Source: Flavobacteriaceae bacterium (GTDB lineage: Bacteria > Bacteroidota > Bacteroidia > Flavobacteriales > Flavobacteriaceae). Taken from it: a stretch of 64,000 nt of DNA. Made by a program: the position numbers and the translations under genes. Position 1 is the first letter of the stretch; every line of letters begins with the position of its first letter. The stretch is taken from assembly GCA_013214065.1 (NCBI GenBank), contig JABSPK010000002.1:486388-550387 (forward strand). The letters are read 5' to 3'. Positions 37,064-45,607 of the stretch are shown piece after piece. The notes beneath the pieces are model-generated. The model saw nothing but the letters and a program-made list of their open reading frames with translations. It made no database searches and had not been told where the DNA came from.

Positions 37064-37072
37064 TGTTGATAA
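37064..37072 (-). other. DnaA-box-like site
   Basis: TTATCAACA on the minus strand, one base from the consensus TTATCCACA; next to the AT-rich stretch. Confidence 0.5.
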
Positions 37073-37372
37073 GTGGAATAAGTTTTTGGACTTTTATTTG
37101 TTTTGAACAATCTAGAGATTTTATCTACCGATTGTGAATTGTATTCCATCCTCATGATGAAGCAGATAGCGAACTTATAAACATACTTTCATAAGTTCGA
37201 TCAACAACTTTTTTTTGACAAGTAAATGTGTTTTTGGTGTTAGCTAACCCTTTATCGTGTTTGATAAAACCATGAAAATTCATGAGATTTCCGTTTTATA
37301 AATCCCGAAACGTTTCTTATTGGGAATATCGATTGAAAAATCAAAATAAATCCATGAAGGGTTTTCCGCTGA

Positions 37373-37381
37373 TTGTCCACA
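37373..37381 (+). other. DnaA-box-like site
   Basis: TTGTCCACA, one base from TTATCCACA. Confidence 0.5.
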
Positions 37382-37438
37382 AATGCTACGATTTCATAAA
37401 ATGTTGATTATAAAAGTTTTATTGGTATTTGTTTTTGC

Positions 37439-37447
37439 TTATCAACA
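37439..37447 (+). other. DnaA-box-like site
   Basis: TTATCAACA; it lies where the -33 region of the rpiB promoter would be expected, so DnaA binding might affect that promoter. Confidence 0.5.
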
Positions 37448-37467
37448 AGGCCCATTCAAAAGAATCG

Positions 37468-37475
37468 TACCTTTG
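37468..37475 (+). promoter_or_regulatory. putative -7 promoter element of rpiB
   Basis: TACCTTTG matches TAnnTTTG, 16 bp before the first ATG of rpiB; no TTG at the usual distance. Confidence 0.5.
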
Positions 37476-37491
37476 AAATTACCGAACCAAA

Positions 37492-37932
37492 ATGAACACC
37501 ATGAAAATAGCTATAGGCAATGACCATGCCGGCACCGAATACAAATTGGCCATTGTTGGTCTTTTGAAATCAAAGGGTATTGAAGTGACCAATTATGGTA
37601 CCGATGGTACGGATAGTGTTGATTATCCGGATTTCGTACATCCGGTAGCAAATGATGTCGCTTCGGGCGCAGTGGACTTTGGAATTGTTATCTGTGGTAG
37701 TGGAAATGGAGCTTCGATGACCATTAACAAACATCAAATGGTTCGAGGCGCTTTGTGTTGGAGCAAGGAAATCACCGCTTTGGCCAGAGAGCACAACGAT
37801 GCCAATATACTAAGCCTGCCTGCGCGCTTTATCGCTTTACCCCAAGCTCTTGAAATGGTCGAAACTTTTTTAAAGACCGAATTCGAAGGCGGTAGGCATG
37901 AACGAAGGATCGAAAAGATTCCTTGTCAGTGA
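37492..37932 (+). CDS. rpiB: ribose 5-phosphate isomerase B
   Basis: 146 residues from the first ATG; an in-frame ATG three codons later (37501, MKIAIGNDHAGTEYK) fits the family N terminus better. RpiB interconverts ribose 5-phosphate and ribulose 5-phosphate in the non-oxidative pentose phosphate pathway. Conserved features are NDHAG near the start, the DYPDFVHPVA segment, GIVICGSGNGASMTINK (phosphate/ring binding) and the C-terminal HERRIEKI. The GNAT gene begins 8 bp after the stop. Confidence 0.95.
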   Translation: MNTMKIAIGNDHAGTEYKLAIVGLLKSKGIEVTNYGTDGTDSVDYPDFVHPVANDVASGAVDFGIVICGSGNGASMTINKHQMVRGALCWSKEITALAREHNDANILSLPARFIALPQALEMVETFLKTEFEGGRHERRIEKIPCQ

Positions 37933-37940
37933 TACATGAA

Positions 37941-38396
37941 ATGAAAATAAGGGTACGAAAATTCAATGAATTGAGTACATCGGAATTGTATCAAGTATTA
38001 CAATTGCGTAGCGCGGTCTTTGTAGTGGAACAGCAATGTATTTATCAAGATGTTGATGGTAAGGACCATAAAGCCTATCATGTAATGGTTGAAATAGATG
38101 GTAAGCTGGTCGGCTACACGCGAATTTTCGAGCCTGGGGATTATTTTGAAAATACCAGTATAGGTAGGGTAGTCGTTCAAAAAGACAAACGTGGTTTGGG
38201 TCTCGGGGTCGATTTGATGCAGGCTTCGATAACCTATATCGAAACGGAGCTGCAACAAGGGGTAATTGAACTCTCTGCCCAGACCTATCTTAAGCGGTTT
38301 TACAATGACTTAGGGTTCCAGGTAGTCGGTGAAGGATATTTGGAAGACGGCATTCCGCATATTAAAATGATCCGGGAAACCTCTATTTCAGCTTAA
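37941..38396 (+). CDS. GNAT family N-acetyltransferase (ElaA-like)
   Basis: I choose the ATG at 37941 (MKIRVRKFNELS), 8 bp after the rpiB stop, giving 151 residues; a TTG further upstream would overlap rpiB. Shape follows the ElaA/GNAT fold: LYQVLQLRSAVFVVEQQCIYQDVDG at the start, then the acetyl-CoA loop region GRVVVQKDKRGLGLGVDLM (near residue 75-93, a Q/RxxGxG/A-type pattern), and C-terminal YNDLGFQVVGEGYLEDGIPH. Substrate unknown. Likely co-transcribed with rpiB. Confidence 0.88.
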   Translation: MKIRVRKFNELSTSELYQVLQLRSAVFVVEQQCIYQDVDGKDHKAYHVMVEIDGKLVGYTRIFEPGDYFENTSIGRVVVQKDKRGLGLGVDLMQASITYIETELQQGVIELSAQTYLKRFYNDLGFQVVGEGYLEDGIPHIKMIRETSISA

Positions 38397-38412
38397 TATC
38401 CGTCTAATTACA

Positions 38413-39633
38413 TTAAAGTTGTGTTTGATCGTATAAGCTTCTACCGATACGTTCGACAATACCTACGACCAGGGCATTGCCCATAAAAAAGGCCCTTTTC
38501 GCATCGGAAACCCCTTTCAAGGCGGTGTGATCATCAGGAAACATGTTGAGCCTTTCCAATTCTATCGGAGTGAGCCTTCGCAATCCTTTAGAGGTATTGA
38601 CCACATGTTTAAAGCGCGATGGGGTACGCCCTCCTTCGCCGGTGATGATGGTTCGTGAGGGTTGATCCAAAGCATCGGGGAAGACCATATTTCCCTCACT
38701 GTAGGTATACTTGAATCCGGATGATGAAGTTCGGGTTTCTTTTTTGGCTCCTTTTAGGTATTTCCACTTATCGATATCCTCGACAGGAATATAAAAAGCT
38801 TCATCGACCTTGCCTTCCAATAGATCCCCTAAGGAGGTCCGATTTCCGGAATGATAGGCTTCCGCCTGCATTGTGGTTATCCGCCCTTCGAAACAGAGCC
38901 CGGTATTTAGAAAAGGGGACAACCCCTGTTCAAGATTAAAGGTATTCGAAAGGGTCACCAAATCACCATCCAAAGCGAAGGTGTTTTTTTTCTTGTGTTC
39001 CCCTTTAATTGGTAAGGCATTGGCCAACACCCCTTGGTGTTCGATCCAATCAGAGGTATGGGCTAATACGCTCTTGAATATTTTGGTGCTGTTATGATAG
39101 GCAACGATAAACACCCGTCTTCTTCGTTGTGGCATGCCGTAATCGGAGGCATTGATGACCCGCCATTCCACAGCGTAGCCCAAATCGACCAAACTGCGTA
39201 ACATAATCGCAAAATCACGACCGCGTTGTTGAGCGGGTGATTTTAAAAGACGGTCAACGTTTTCAAGGATAAGGTATTTCGGTTTGGTCTTTTTTTCGTC
39301 TAAAATGCGATGGATCGACCACCATAGCACTCCTTTTTTCCCTAGAAGACCTTTTGAACTTTTCAAGGTATTCGCTACGGAATAATCTTGACAAGGAAAC
39401 CCCCCTACCAATACATCATGATAGGGAATTTCGGCAGTGGGTACGTTTTCAATATTGCCATTGGTGTGGCCTTTTGAGCCAAAACGAGCCTCGTATACCC
39501 ATGAGGCATGCTGTGCTTTTGTAGAAGGCTCCCATTGGTTGCTCCAAACCACTTCATATCCCCCCGAATTTTCCAATCCGAGGCGAAAACCACCGACACC
39601 CGCAAAAAGTTCGCAAACCTTGAATTTTCGCAT
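38413..39633 (-). CDS. DNA (cytosine-5) methyltransferase, orphan
   Basis: 406 residues. C5-MTase motifs in order: I FAGVGGFRLGLE (residues 10-21), IV with catalytic Cys GGFPCQDYS (near 78), VI LENVDRLL (near 122), VIII QRRRRVF (near 169) and X GNALVVGIVERIG (near 387). The target-recognition region between VIII and IX is long (about 180 residues). No restriction endonuclease or other methyltransferase gene is adjacent, so it is a solitary enzyme, probably epigenetic or a remnant of a restriction system. It lies within 2.2 kb of the oriC candidate. Target sequence cannot be read. Confidence 0.93.
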   Translation of the reverse strand: MRKFKVCELFAGVGGFRLGLENSGGYEVVWSNQWEPSTKAQHASWVYEARFGSKGHTNGNIENVPTAEIPYHDVLVGGFPCQDYSVANTLKSSKGLLGKKGVLWWSIHRILDEKKTKPKYLILENVDRLLKSPAQQRGRDFAIMLRSLVDLGYAVEWRVINASDYGMPQRRRRVFIVAYHNSTKIFKSVLAHTSDWIEHQGVLANALPIKGEHKKKNTFALDGDLVTLSNTFNLEQGLSPFLNTGLCFEGRITTMQAEAYHSGNRTSLGDLLEGKVDEAFYIPVEDIDKWKYLKGAKKETRTSSSGFKYTYSEGNMVFPDALDQPSRTIITGEGGRTPSRFKHVVNTSKGLRRLTPIELERLNMFPDDHTALKGVSDAKRAFFMGNALVVGIVERIGRSLYDQTQL

Positions 39634-39683
39634 GCTTAAAAATAGGGAGTTCCCCCCACTATTTCGAGGTTAAGGGTGCTGAT

Positions 39684-40085
39684 TTATCGAACGACCTCGC
39701 TGATCAGCACTATGGGTTGGATGTTGGTATAATTGGGGATGTCCCCAACGATTTGGGCCGCGTTGGGCCCGAAGGCATTTTCATAATCTGCCAAGGAATC
39801 AAAATAAAAGTACCCGGCCGCTAAGAACGGTACCGGTTCATCAGGCGTTCGACCTGCCATACCCTTATCGATCTGCATCATTTTCAGCGCATCACCGAAA
39901 AGGGATGCCGCCATGGGCATGTGTTTGTTGGCATAATACTCCATATCGAAGGTTTTGCCTTCCCCGTTGGGATAAAGAATGGCAACTTTCACCATTCCTT
40001 TTTTGGGCATTTCGTCTTGGGCCCGGACCGAAGCGACCAGTATTAAAGAGAAAACGGCGCCCAAAAACAGTTTGGAAATTTGCAT
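39684..40085 (-). CDS. EthD family exported protein
   Basis: I take the ATG at 40085 (MQISKLFLGAVFSLILVASVRAQ); an in-frame ATG at 40115 adds ten residues. 133 residues. A signal peptide (about residues 1-22, ending VRAQ) precedes an EthD-type ferredoxin-like domain: VKVAILYPNGEGKTFDMEYYANKHMP, with the conserved YYxxxHxP motif, and the later YFYFDSLADYENAF. EthD-domain proteins are small, dimeric and of unclear function; the exported form is unusual but seen in flavobacteria. Lone gene between the methyltransferase and a barrel gene. Confidence 0.8.
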   Translation of the reverse strand: MQISKLFLGAVFSLILVASVRAQDEMPKKGMVKVAILYPNGEGKTFDMEYYANKHMPMAASLFGDALKMMQIDKGMAGRTPDEPVPFLAAGYFYFDSLADYENAFGPNAAQIVGDIPNYTNIQPIVLISEVVR

Positions 40086-40226
40086 AACTATTGGTTTAGA
40101 AGGTGTTAGACTCATAAAAATAGGTTTCTGTTGAAACAAAGGGGTACTACTGGTCTGAATTAACCAGAAATTAACAGCCGCCAAGCACCCCATAATCCAT
40201 GCTCAGCAATGGCAATGGTGGTTGGA

Positions 40227-40832
40227 TTAATTTAAGGGGATGGATATACCAAAGGCGACGGCCCCACCGAATTGTTCGACACTAGGATGGAAGAAATAAG
40301 TCAAGGCAAAATCGAAACCACGTCTTGGCCCGATTTCAAAACCAAGGGTTGCAGGAATATGTAGGATGGGCCCGCTCTTATCGATATTGGTAAATGGAGT
40401 GATGGTTTCAAAGGTCCCGATCGAAACCCCGACACCACCTTCAAGATACGGAGCGAACCATTTTATAGGCGCCCGGATCCTTGCCTTCGCACCGATCAAG
40501 GCCGCATTGGTAGTGGCACGAAACCCATCATCATCATCACTGGTGAGCAAAACCGCAAGGTAGGGCCTGAACTCGACCCAAGAACGCAAAGGCATCACAT
40601 ACTCGCCTTGTAGAAAAAAACCTTCGCCGGTAGCATCGACATCGTCATAGGGCACACTTAGCCCATAACCAATGGTCAGATCGATAGCTCTGGCTCTATA
40701 GGTTTGGGCGCTGACATTCTTGGTTATCAGATTTAACACGACTATGGCGGATAGTAATAGGAATCGCCTGGTCTTTTGGGTTATTTTACGATTGCTTAGC
40801 CATCTTTTGGGATTGCACAACGATTTATTCAT
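40227..40832 (-). CDS. outer-membrane beta-barrel protein, hypothetical
   Basis: 201 residues. A basic N terminus then a hydrophobic segment and a signal cleavage site around residue 43 (VSA-QT). The rest is regular amphipathic beta strands (IDLTIGYGLSV, GFFLQGEYVM, FRPYLAVLL, ALIGAKARIRA, FAPYLEGGVGVSIG, PATLGFEIG, FDFALTYFF, AVAFGISIPLN), ending in a short aliphatic strand, as in small eight-stranded barrels. Overlaps the end of the creatininase gene by 8 bp. No specific function can be given. Confidence 0.75.
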   Translation of the reverse strand: MNKSLCNPKRWLSNRKITQKTRRFLLLSAIVVLNLITKNVSAQTYRARAIDLTIGYGLSVPYDDVDATGEGFFLQGEYVMPLRSWVEFRPYLAVLLTSDDDDGFRATTNAALIGAKARIRAPIKWFAPYLEGGVGVSIGTFETITPFTNIDKSGPILHIPATLGFEIGPRRGFDFALTYFFHPSVEQFGGAVAFGISIPLN

Positions 40833-41601
40833 AAAGTGATTCGGTATCGGTGGTGGCCAATTGATGAAACAGCTCTCCTAGCTTTTTACAAATCGCGCCG
40901 AAGTATTGCCTTCCTTTTGCTGCAGTCGCCGCTTTAGGGTTGCCGATGCCCGTATCTTGACTGACTTTTGACCACGGCCTTTCCGCCCACGCCCAACCTT
41001 CGGTAAAGGCCTGGATTTTGTTCTTTTTTTCAGCGCCATCACCCCATTTTTCTTTAGGCAATACCAATTGTGGCGCCAGATGGAGAACCAAGCTGGTTTC
41101 CAATTCTCCCGCATGATCCCCTGGGGTCTCGAAATACGCTTTCGTATCGACTACATGGATCCACTCCACCACACAAAGGAACATCTTGGGAAATTGAAGG
41201 CCTAATTCCCGTATGATCGCCTTCCAGTTATTGCCTCCATGACTGTTCAATAAAACGAACTTGTTTACCCCTTGACGTTCAAGAACGGTTATCACGTCTT
41301 TCAGAATGGCCATTTGCGTGCTGGGGTTGAGGTTCATGTCGAAACGGATATCGGCCTGGCCCGTATTCACACCGAAGGGAATCGTCGGTAACACCATGAT
41401 CTTGGCCCCCAGCTCCCAAGCGACGCGCCCGGCTTCTTCGGCGATTGACGTTCCTTCAATAACATCCGTAGCATAAGGCAAATGGTAATTATGGGCTTCG
41501 GTCGCCCCCCATGGCAAAATTGCCAGATCGAATCGGGCATCTTTTAGATGCTCCCAATTGGTATCGGCAAGAACGTAAGGTCGGATCATCGGTAATTTCA
41601 C
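40825..41601 (-). CDS. creatininase family protein (metal-dependent amidohydrolase)
   Basis: 258 residues. Metal-binding signatures: LPWGATEAHNYHLPYATDVIEG (residues 29-50; Glu, His and Asp ligands), and LNSHGGNNW (near 120-128) and the PGDHAGELETSLVL segment (near 160-175), where His and Glu complete the centre. The family acts on creatinine, formylated purine intermediates or riboflavin-like substrates; no biosynthetic neighbours point to one. Upstream region shows no clear promoter. Confidence 0.9.
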   Translation of the reverse strand: MKLPMIRPYVLADTNWEHLKDARFDLAILPWGATEAHNYHLPYATDVIEGTSIAEEAGRVAWELGAKIMVLPTIPFGVNTGQADIRFDMNLNPSTQMAILKDVITVLERQGVNKFVLLNSHGGNNWKAIIRELGLQFPKMFLCVVEWIHVVDTKAYFETPGDHAGELETSLVLHLAPQLVLPKEKWGDGAEKKNKIQAFTEGWAWAERPWSKVSQDTGIGNPKAATAAKGRQYFGAICKKLGELFHQLATTDTESLYE

Positions 41602-41693
41602 GGTTGCAACGGCCCAAATGCTTTGAGGGCCCTTATCGGCAGTTGGAAGATACTAAAATTCGGGCGCTCCGTGATTCGCCCCGTTGAAAAGGA

Positions 41694-43319
41694 TTATTTT
41701 AAAATCGCTCGGTATTTTGGGTCGTCGTTCATCAAGCTGACCGCGGTCAGGATCGCCTCATCGTTTTTCAATTGATAGCGATACAGGCCATCACGGTAGA
41801 AATAACGCTTGACCAATTCATCGGTCAATTGCTTCGATATCTCACTCTTAAAGGTATTCAAGGCATTGATTTTACCCCGATTGACCGCCAGTAAAAGCTC
41901 TTTGTATTGGTTTTGCACCTCTTGCCCTAGAAGACTGTCATCACTATTAAGGCTTTCTTCAAGTAGTTTTTCGGTTTCCGTTTGAAATGAGAAATCGGCC
42001 CTACGGGCAAAATCGACAAACTTCGAATAGTCGGCATCGCCGAAGTCGAAACCATCCAATTCACTGACCTGGTTGTCGTAGTAATAGGCCGTTGCAAAAT
42101 CAAAGATCACATTGTTCTGACCCAAAGCGTCGATCAAGGAATTGGTACGTAGCGATGCGATTTCAATGTCGGGAACGACACCGCCACCGTCTTTAACAGT
42201 GCGCCCATTTCGGGTCTTGAACTCATTGAATTGGGTGTTGCGCACCGCATTGCCCGATTCATCGCGGTTCCAATAATCCAAAGACTGGATGCATCTTCCC
42301 GACGGGGTATAATAACGCGAAATAGTAACTTTCAACTGGGTGCCATAAGTAAGTTTCAGCGGCCGTTGTACAAGCCCTTTTCCGAAACTTCGCGCTCCCA
42401 TGACCACGGCACGATCGAGATCTTGAAGTCCACCCGAAACTATTTCACTGGCTGAGGCACTATTGCCGTTTACCAAGACCACCAATGGGATTTCGAGGTC
42501 GACCGGCTTGTTCTTTGTTTTGTATTCTTGATTGAATTTTTTGACTTTCGATTTGGTCGTCACGATGAGCTCGCCTTTGGGCACGAATAAGTTGGTCACG
42601 TTGATGGCTTCGGAAAGCAGTCCGCCCGGATTGCCCCGAAGATCTAAGATCAAACGTTCGGCACCTTGTCCTTTCAAATCGATGATGGCCGCTTTGGTCT
42701 GTCCGGAAGCTTTTCTATTAAAGCGAGAGAGCACGATATATCCCGTTTTTTCATCAGCCATGCCGTAAAAGGGCACCGCGTCGACCTCAACCCCTTCGCG
42801 CTTGATGGTCGCTGTTCGGGTCTTGCCCTGCCTTTTAAAAACCACGCTGACCGAGGTGTTGTTGGCCCCTTTCAGTAGCTCACTGGCATTGTCATCGAAA
42901 TCGGCCACTTTGATATCCCCGATTTGAACGATTTCATCGCCGGCCTTTAAACCGGCCTTGTCTGCCGGATATCCTTGGTAGGGTTCGACAAGCAACAACC
43001 GATCGGGATAGGAGCGCACCAAGGCACCGATGCCCGAATACTCACCTGCATTGTTGATTTTGTATTCCTCCACGTCTTGCTCGTTCAAGAATTTGGTATA
43101 GGGATCCAATTCGTTGAGCATGTTCTTGATCGCGGAATCCATCAATTCTGCCGGATTCGTTTCATCGACGTAGTTCATGTTCAACTCCTTGAACAGGGTG
43201 GTGAAGATTTCGATCTGTTTGGCGATTTCGAAAAAATCACTTTTAAACCCACTCCCGACCATCAAAAAGGCTACTGCCACGATGGGAACCAAAACCTGTT
43301 TCCTAAGCAATTGTTTCAT
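41694..43319 (-). CDS. S41 family C-terminal processing peptidase
   Basis: 541 residues. An N-terminal hydrophobic anchor or signal (residues 8-24), then a PDZ domain (about 85-170; GIGALVRSYPDRLLLVEPYQGYPADKAGLKAGDEIVQIG quoted in part as ADKAGLKAGDEI), and the S41 core with catalytic Ser in NGNSASASEIVSGG (near residue 284) and Lys in GARSFGKGLVQ (near 311). The C-terminal part is an extra domain of about 150 residues. Tail-specific protease acting in the periplasm. It overlaps rnpA by 17 bp, a pair conserved in flavobacteria. Confidence 0.94.
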   Translation of the reverse strand: MKQLLRKQVLVPIVAVAFLMVGSGFKSDFFEIAKQIEIFTTLFKELNMNYVDETNPAELMDSAIKNMLNELDPYTKFLNEQDVEEYKINNAGEYSGIGALVRSYPDRLLLVEPYQGYPADKAGLKAGDEIVQIGDIKVADFDDNASELLKGANNTSVSVVFKRQGKTRTATIKREGVEVDAVPFYGMADEKTGYIVLSRFNRKASGQTKAAIIDLKGQGAERLILDLRGNPGGLLSEAINVTNLFVPKGELIVTTKSKVKKFNQEYKTKNKPVDLEIPLVVLVNGNSASASEIVSGGLQDLDRAVVMGARSFGKGLVQRPLKLTYGTQLKVTISRYYTPSGRCIQSLDYWNRDESGNAVRNTQFNEFKTRNGRTVKDGGGVVPDIEIASLRTNSLIDALGQNNVIFDFATAYYYDNQVSELDGFDFGDADYSKFVDFARRADFSFQTETEKLLEESLNSDDSLLGQEVQNQYKELLLAVNRGKINALNTFKSEISKQLTDELVKRYFYRDGLYRYQLKNDEAILTAVSLMNDDPKYRAILK

Positions 43320-43686
43320 CCGCTTGTGCTTTTAACTTTTCTAAGACCTCCTTTAGGGCATCGTCCAAGATGTCATAAGAGGGCATTTTTCTTCCAAGGT
43401 ATAAAATCAGAAACGCATAATTCCCCTCAATGTTGTTAAAAATAAGGGGCTTGTTCAGGCGATATGCTTCGCGTAACAACCGTTTGATGCGATTTCGATC
43501 GACCGCTTTCCGGAACCGTCTTTTCGGAGCCGAAACGGCCACTTTTATCGGTACTTCCGAAAAGGCGTCGGTCTTGAGATAATGGAGCTTTATGGGGAAC
43601 ACGGTTATCGAGGCACCTTCATTGAATAATTTTTCAAAGAGTACCTTGCTTTTGAGCCGCTCATTGGTTTTAAAAGTCAACCGCAT
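43303..43686 (-). CDS. rnpA: ribonuclease P protein component
   Basis: 127 residues. It is the protein subunit of RNase P, which matures tRNA 5' ends. The family RNR motif region is seen as VDRNRIKRLLREAYRLNK (near residue 62-79), with the central beta strands VAVSAPKRRFRKA before it and the helical N-terminal KTNERLKSKVLFEKLF. The rpmH-rnpA-dnaA order common in other phyla is absent; here it is paired with the S41 peptidase (17-bp overlap). A terminator for the gene behind lies between it and M1. Confidence 0.94.
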   Translation of the reverse strand: MRLTFKTNERLKSKVLFEKLFNEGASITVFPIKLHYLKTDAFSEVPIKVAVSAPKRRFRKAVDRNRIKRLLREAYRLNKPLIFNNIEGNYAFLILYLGRKMPSYDILDDALKEVLEKLKAQADETIA

Positions 43687-43690
43687 CCGC

Positions 43691-43728
43691 TAAAAATAAA
43701 AAAACCCCGTGGAACATTGCCACGGGGT
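43691..43728 (-). terminator. terminator of the M1 peptidase operon
   Basis: On the minus strand: ACCCCGTGG (43728-43720), loop, CCACGGGGT (43712-43704), followed by TTTTTTATTTTTA. It lies 23 bp after the M1 stop and upstream of rnpA. Confidence 0.88.
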
Positions 43729-43751
43729 CGGCGTTCTTGTTTTGTTATGGC

Positions 43752-45602
43752 TTAAGGCTGCCACGCATTGTTGCTTCGGTCGATATCGGCCATCAAAAGC
43801 GAAGGATCGATGGACACCCCCTTGAGCTGATCGATCGGTTTGTCGATGATCAATTCATAAGTGGGGTAGGCCCAGGCCCAGTCGTCGGCTACTGTTCGCG
43901 AAAATTGCGGGTAGGGGTTTTCCTTTTCACCCCGCATCATGCGCAAGGGCACATAGTAGGTTTCTGCATTACCGGCCGTATCGACGATCAAGATATCCAA
44001 TGGCATGGGCATCTGACCGACACGTTCCATGACGATTTTCGTCTGATTGCCTTGGGCGACCACTTCCTTGATCCCATAGTCGATGGTATTGGTGGTCTGT
44101 GTCCAATCCGTTAGGTACCAGTCCAACTCCATTCCCGAGACCTTTTCCGCGGTTCTTTTGATATCGTTGGGAACCGGGTGTTTGAATTGGAAATCCTTAT
44201 AGTATTTGCGAATGGTCTGCATCAGTTTGTCCTGTCCGATGATGTATCCAAGTTGCGACAAGAAAATGGCTCCCTTGCTGTAGGCCGCGGCGCCATAGGC
44301 GAAATTCAATTCGTACCGGTCAGAATGGGTGGTCTGTGGCTGTTCGCGCCCTGATTTGACCAAGGAGAAATAGCTGCGATACGACCCCTCGAACGGGTTC
44401 TCTTTTTCTTGTTGCATGATTTCATTCATACAGAGGCTGCTGATAAAGGAGGTGAAGCCTTCATCCATCCAAGAGTATTTTGATTCGTTAGTGGCCAAAA
44501 CATGTTGAAACCAAGAATGCGCCATTTCGTGGACCATGACACCAACGAGGCTAGAAAACGTACGTTCTCCGGTAATCAAGGTGCTCATGGCATATTCCAT
44601 ACCTCCATCACCCCCTTGAACGACTGAATATTGATCGTAAGGATAACGGCCGATGTTCTTATTGAAAAACTCCATGGCCGCAACGGTTTTGGGCTGTAGG
44701 TTTTTCCAATTTTCGAGCAAGGTGTCTTTGTTCTTATAGAAAAAATGTAAGGTAGGCCCATCTTCCATTTGAACCGAATCGTGGATATACTCAGGATCGG
44801 CACCCCACATAAAATCATGTACCATAGGGGCCTTGAAATGCCAGGTCAGGGTTTTCCCTTTTCGTTTGACCTTGGCCCCCGGGCTTTCGTAGCCGTGCCC
44901 GACCTCATTCGGGTTTTGTAAATAGCCCGTGCCCCCAACAATATAGTCTTTGTCTAAAGTGAGTTTGACATCGAAATTGCCCCACACCCCATGAAACTCC
45001 CTGGCGATGTAAGGATTCGGATGCCAACCTTCGAAGTCGTATTCGGCCATTTTAGGATACCATTGGCTCATTGAGAGCGCAACGCCTTCTTTGCTGTTTC
45101 GTCCCGAACGACGGATTTGTAATGGAACCTGTCCGGTGAAGTCCATTTCGAAGGTGGTCTTTTTCCCTGGAAGGATGGGCTGGGCAAGGTCTACCACCAA
45201 AATGGTACCTTCTTCACTGAATTGAACGGGCGCCCCGTCTTGGGTAAGGCTGGTGGCGTGCAAATGCCCCATTTCATCGGGTGCCAAGGAGGCGATACGG
45301 CTTTGACCGTCTTGCATCATCCTTCGATCACCGTCCTTGATGTTTTGCAGGCGTATATCCATTTGGCTGCCTGGCTGAAACGCATTGAAATAAAGGTGGT
45401 AATAGACCCGGTTTAGGGTATCGGGCGAATGGTTGGTATAGACCAAATGTTGGGTTCCCGAATAGGTGTAGTCGGCGACATCCATGGTGACATCCATGGT
45501 GTATTCCACGTGTTGTTGCCAGTATCCATTATTGTTTTGGGCGATTAAAGAGCCCAGTCCGAACAAGAGTCCGAACACCAACCTTTTGACAATTCTGATC
45601 AT
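43752..45602 (-). CDS. M1 family metallopeptidase, exported
   Basis: 616 residues. Signal peptide (residues 1-22, LIAQN). The gluzincin motif HEMAHSWFQHVLATNESKYSWMDEGF (quoted in part: HEMAHSWFQH, then E about 19 residues later in WMDEGFTSF) and the exopeptidase GGMEYAM segment are seen near residues 340-390. M1 peptidases are zinc aminopeptidases; in flavobacteria the exported form cuts peptides in the periplasm or at the outer surface. No sorting domain is present. It follows the S8 peptidase gene by 5 bp. Confidence 0.93.
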   Translation of the reverse strand: MIRIVKRLVFGLLFGLGSLIAQNNNGYWQQHVEYTMDVTMDVADYTYSGTQHLVYTNHSPDTLNRVYYHLYFNAFQPGSQMDIRLQNIKDGDRRMMQDGQSRIASLAPDEMGHLHATSLTQDGAPVQFSEEGTILVVDLAQPILPGKKTTFEMDFTGQVPLQIRRSGRNSKEGVALSMSQWYPKMAEYDFEGWHPNPYIAREFHGVWGNFDVKLTLDKDYIVGGTGYLQNPNEVGHGYESPGAKVKRKGKTLTWHFKAPMVHDFMWGADPEYIHDSVQMEDGPTLHFFYKNKDTLLENWKNLQPKTVAAMEFFNKNIGRYPYDQYSVVQGGDGGMEYAMSTLITGERTFSSLVGVMVHEMAHSWFQHVLATNESKYSWMDEGFTSFISSLCMNEIMQQEKENPFEGSYRSYFSLVKSGREQPQTTHSDRYELNFAYGAAAYSKGAIFLSQLGYIIGQDKLMQTIRKYYKDFQFKHPVPNDIKRTAEKVSGMELDWYLTDWTQTTNTIDYGIKEVVAQGNQTKIVMERVGQMPMPLDILIVDTAGNAETYYVPLRMMRGEKENPYPQFSRTVADDWAWAYPTYELIIDKPIDQLKGVSIDPSLLMADIDRSNNAWQP

Positions 45603-45607
45603 GATGG

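Larger units (their letters stand above)
36935..37491. other. oriC: candidate chromosomal origin of replication (oriC)
   Basis: A 557-bp gene-free, AT-rich gap between divergent rnr and rpiB. It holds DnaA-box-like sites TGTTGATAA (37064-37072, minus orientation of TTATCAACA), TTATCTACC (37121-37129, weaker), TTGTCCACA (37373-37381), TGTTGATTA (37402-37410, minus, weaker) and TTATCAACA (37439-37447). A very AT-rich unwinding-like stretch runs at about 37015-37060. It lies about 34 kb from two parS sites. My recollection is that several finished flavobacterial genomes are numbered from rpiB, which would fit, but I could not verify this here. No dnaA gene is adjacent. Confidence 0.6.

Noticed and set aside
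45502..45517. TATTCCACGTGTTGTT as a parS site
   Set aside because: Only the left half matches; inside the M1 peptidase coding region. A similar weak match near 49607 was also dropped.
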